Origin: Oscillospiraceae bacterium
GTDB taxonomy: Bacteria > Bacillota_A > Clostridia > Oscillospirales > WRJC01
DNA: 6,721 bases
Reading direction: 5' to 3'
NCBI GenBank assembly: GCA_009785015.1
Contig: WQXD01000205.1
Coordinates: forward strand, 1 to 6,721
The number at the start of each line of letters is the position of its first letter. Within the stretch, counting starts at the first letter, position 1. A program made the translations under genes and the position numbers. The notes beneath the pieces are model-generated. The model ran no database searches, was not told the origin of the DNA, and saw only the letters and a program-made list of their open reading frames with translations. This document shows positions 6,005-6,721 of this stretch, piece after piece.

Positions 6005-6597
6005 ACTTCTTCTCCGCCTTTCAATAAATTTTTGAGTTCTTTTATGGTGCGGTATAATTTATGCTTGACATTCGATTCGCTCATTGAAAGTTCTTTTGCT
6101 ATTTCAGGAATGGTCATATCGGTTTCAAAAAAAAGATAAAATATTTTTTCCGTTTCCGCAGGTTTCTGATGAATGAATTTCCAGGCATTTTCGAGCATTA
6201 TTTGATTTACAACAGAATTCTCCATTATAAATGAATCCACTTCTGCTTCGGTAAAATCCAAATCTTCATTATCGTCATTTTTCGCGGTCATGGAAACAAA
6301 TATCTGTAACCGTTTAAATAATGAATAATTCCGGGCAAGTTTACGTTTCGCTATTTTGAAAACAAGGGCTTTTCCGTCCGTTATATATTCCGTTCCACGC
6401 TTGTTCAAAGTCTGATACAATTCCATATATGTGTCTTGAAAAATATCGCTGATGTCGGAAGTATTACCACATCTCGCCGTAATAAATGACAAAATGGGTT
6501 TATTTGTGGAATCGTATATTTCATTGAACATAGAAACGATATTTGTTTTGCGTATTAGATCAACGTCTTTCCTTGAACCAATATTTGAATCATGCAT
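6001..6597 (-). CDS. ECF-like sigma-70 family RNA polymerase sigma factor
   Basis: A 198-residue sigma factor. Region 2 lies at about 25-95: PILSFITARCGNTSDISDIF followed by QDTYMELYQTL (the D-x-xQDTF-like core-binding helix), and then ALVFKIAKRKLARNYSL, which corresponds to the WLYRIARNKLID -10-reading helix. A linker of about 40 residues with an acidic stretch (NDDNEDLDFTEAEVDSF) leads to region 4 (about 130-192), with helix-turn-helix MTIPEIAKELSMSESNVKHK and LYRTIKELKNLL, which reads the -35 element. The domain order, size and missing regions 1 and 3 fit an ECF factor that diverts RNA polymerase to a stress or signal regulon. ATG 6597 has GGAGG (6612-6608) 10 bases upstream. It overlaps the anti-sigma gene by 4 bases. 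The promoter ahead is sigma-A-like, not an obvious self-recognised site. Confidence 0.92.
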   Translation of the reverse strand: MHDSNIGSRKDVDLIRKTNIVSMFNEIYDSTNKPILSFITARCGNTSDISDIFQDTYMELYQTLNKRGTEYITDGKALVFKIAKRKLARNYSLFKRLQIFVSMTAKNDDNEDLDFTEAEVDSFIMENSVVNQIMLENAWKFIHQKPAETEKIFYLFFETDMTIPEIAKELSMSESNVKHKLYRTIKELKNLLKGGEEV

Positions 6598-6634
6598 TTA
6601 ATTATCGCCTCCAGCAAAGTATTTTTTCAGAATA

Positions 6635-6663
6635 ATTATCCTTAACTATTAAAGTAATGGCAA
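6635..6663 (-). promoter_or_regulatory. Sigma-A-type promoter of the sigma/anti-sigma operon
   Basis: Reading leftward, TTGCCA (6663-6658) is followed by 17 bases and GATAAT (6640-6635), one mismatch from consensus in each box. Transcription would start near 6628, about 30 bases before ATG 6597. This suggests basal housekeeping expression of the sigma factor rather than purely self-driven expression. Confidence 0.7.
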
Positions 6664-6707
6664 GTTAAAACTAAAAAGTTCCAAATAAAATAAATTTTTA
6701 TTAAAAT

Positions 6708-6721
6708 GGGGCTGTCTCAAA
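6708..6721. mobile_element. Possible end of an insertion sequence, continuing beyond the window
   Basis: GGGGCTGTCTCAAA at the very edge resembles the terminal inverted repeat that I associate with IS1182-like elements in Firmicutes. It is preceded by an AT-rich stretch (6683-6707), a common target type. Only 14 bases are visible, with no second copy in the window, so this is a resemblance and not a demonstrated element. Confidence 0.35.

Noticed and set aside
6660..6683. GGAAC (6682-6678) as an ECF -35 box for self-activation of the sigma gene
   Set aside because: No matching ECF -10 (CGTC-like) at the right distance; the overlapping TTGCCA-N17-GATAAT explains the region better.

Overview
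The window reads as low-to-middle-GC Firmicutes DNA, most likely from a Clostridia-type anaerobe. The evidence is strong AGGAGG-like ribosome binding sites, sigma-A-type promoters, an ECF-like sigma factor paired with a DUF4367-type anti-sigma protein, and an expanded MerR regulator. I cannot name a genus. All six genes lie on the minus strand, so transcription runs from high to low coordinates.

From right to left in transcription order: (1) The right edge (6708-6721) ends in a sequence resembling the terminus of an insertion sequence that lies outside the window. (2) A sigma-A-type promoter drives a two-gene unit of an ECF-like sigma factor (6001-6597) and a membrane anti-sigma protein (5225-6004). 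The two genes overlap by 4 bases, and a hairpin terminator closes the unit at 5149-5183. (3) A 225-base gap carries a textbook MerR-type promoter: a 19-bp spacer with a dyad between -35 and -10. (4) This promoter drives a 1070-residue protein (1787-4999) made of a MerR DNA-binding head, a seven-repeat RCC1-type propeller, and three long repeats that look like a beta-solenoid. This is the most unusual object in the window. (5) A separate promoter at 1734-1762 drives a compact operon: YjbQ/UPF0047 (1278-1694, start corrected from an upstream ATG), a RidA/YjgF-family protein (785-1249), and a Gfo/Idh/MocA-family oxidoreductase that runs off the left edge (1-769).

The giant MerR protein probably regulates its own promoter. 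Its effector-sensing part, if it is one, has been replaced by modules normally met in extracellular or scaffold proteins. A possible internal start sits exactly at the junction between the DNA-binding head and the propeller. It could yield a second product without the DNA-binding domain, an arrangement reminiscent of TipAL/TipAS. The metabolic operon joins a reactive enamine/imine deaminase-like protein, a thiamine-phosphate-synthase-like YjbQ protein and an NAD(P)-dependent sugar-type dehydrogenase. Its substrate cannot be told from the sequence.

No tRNA, rRNA, CRISPR array or riboswitch was seen. The sigma/anti-sigma block is visibly richer in AT than the left-hand metabolic operon.
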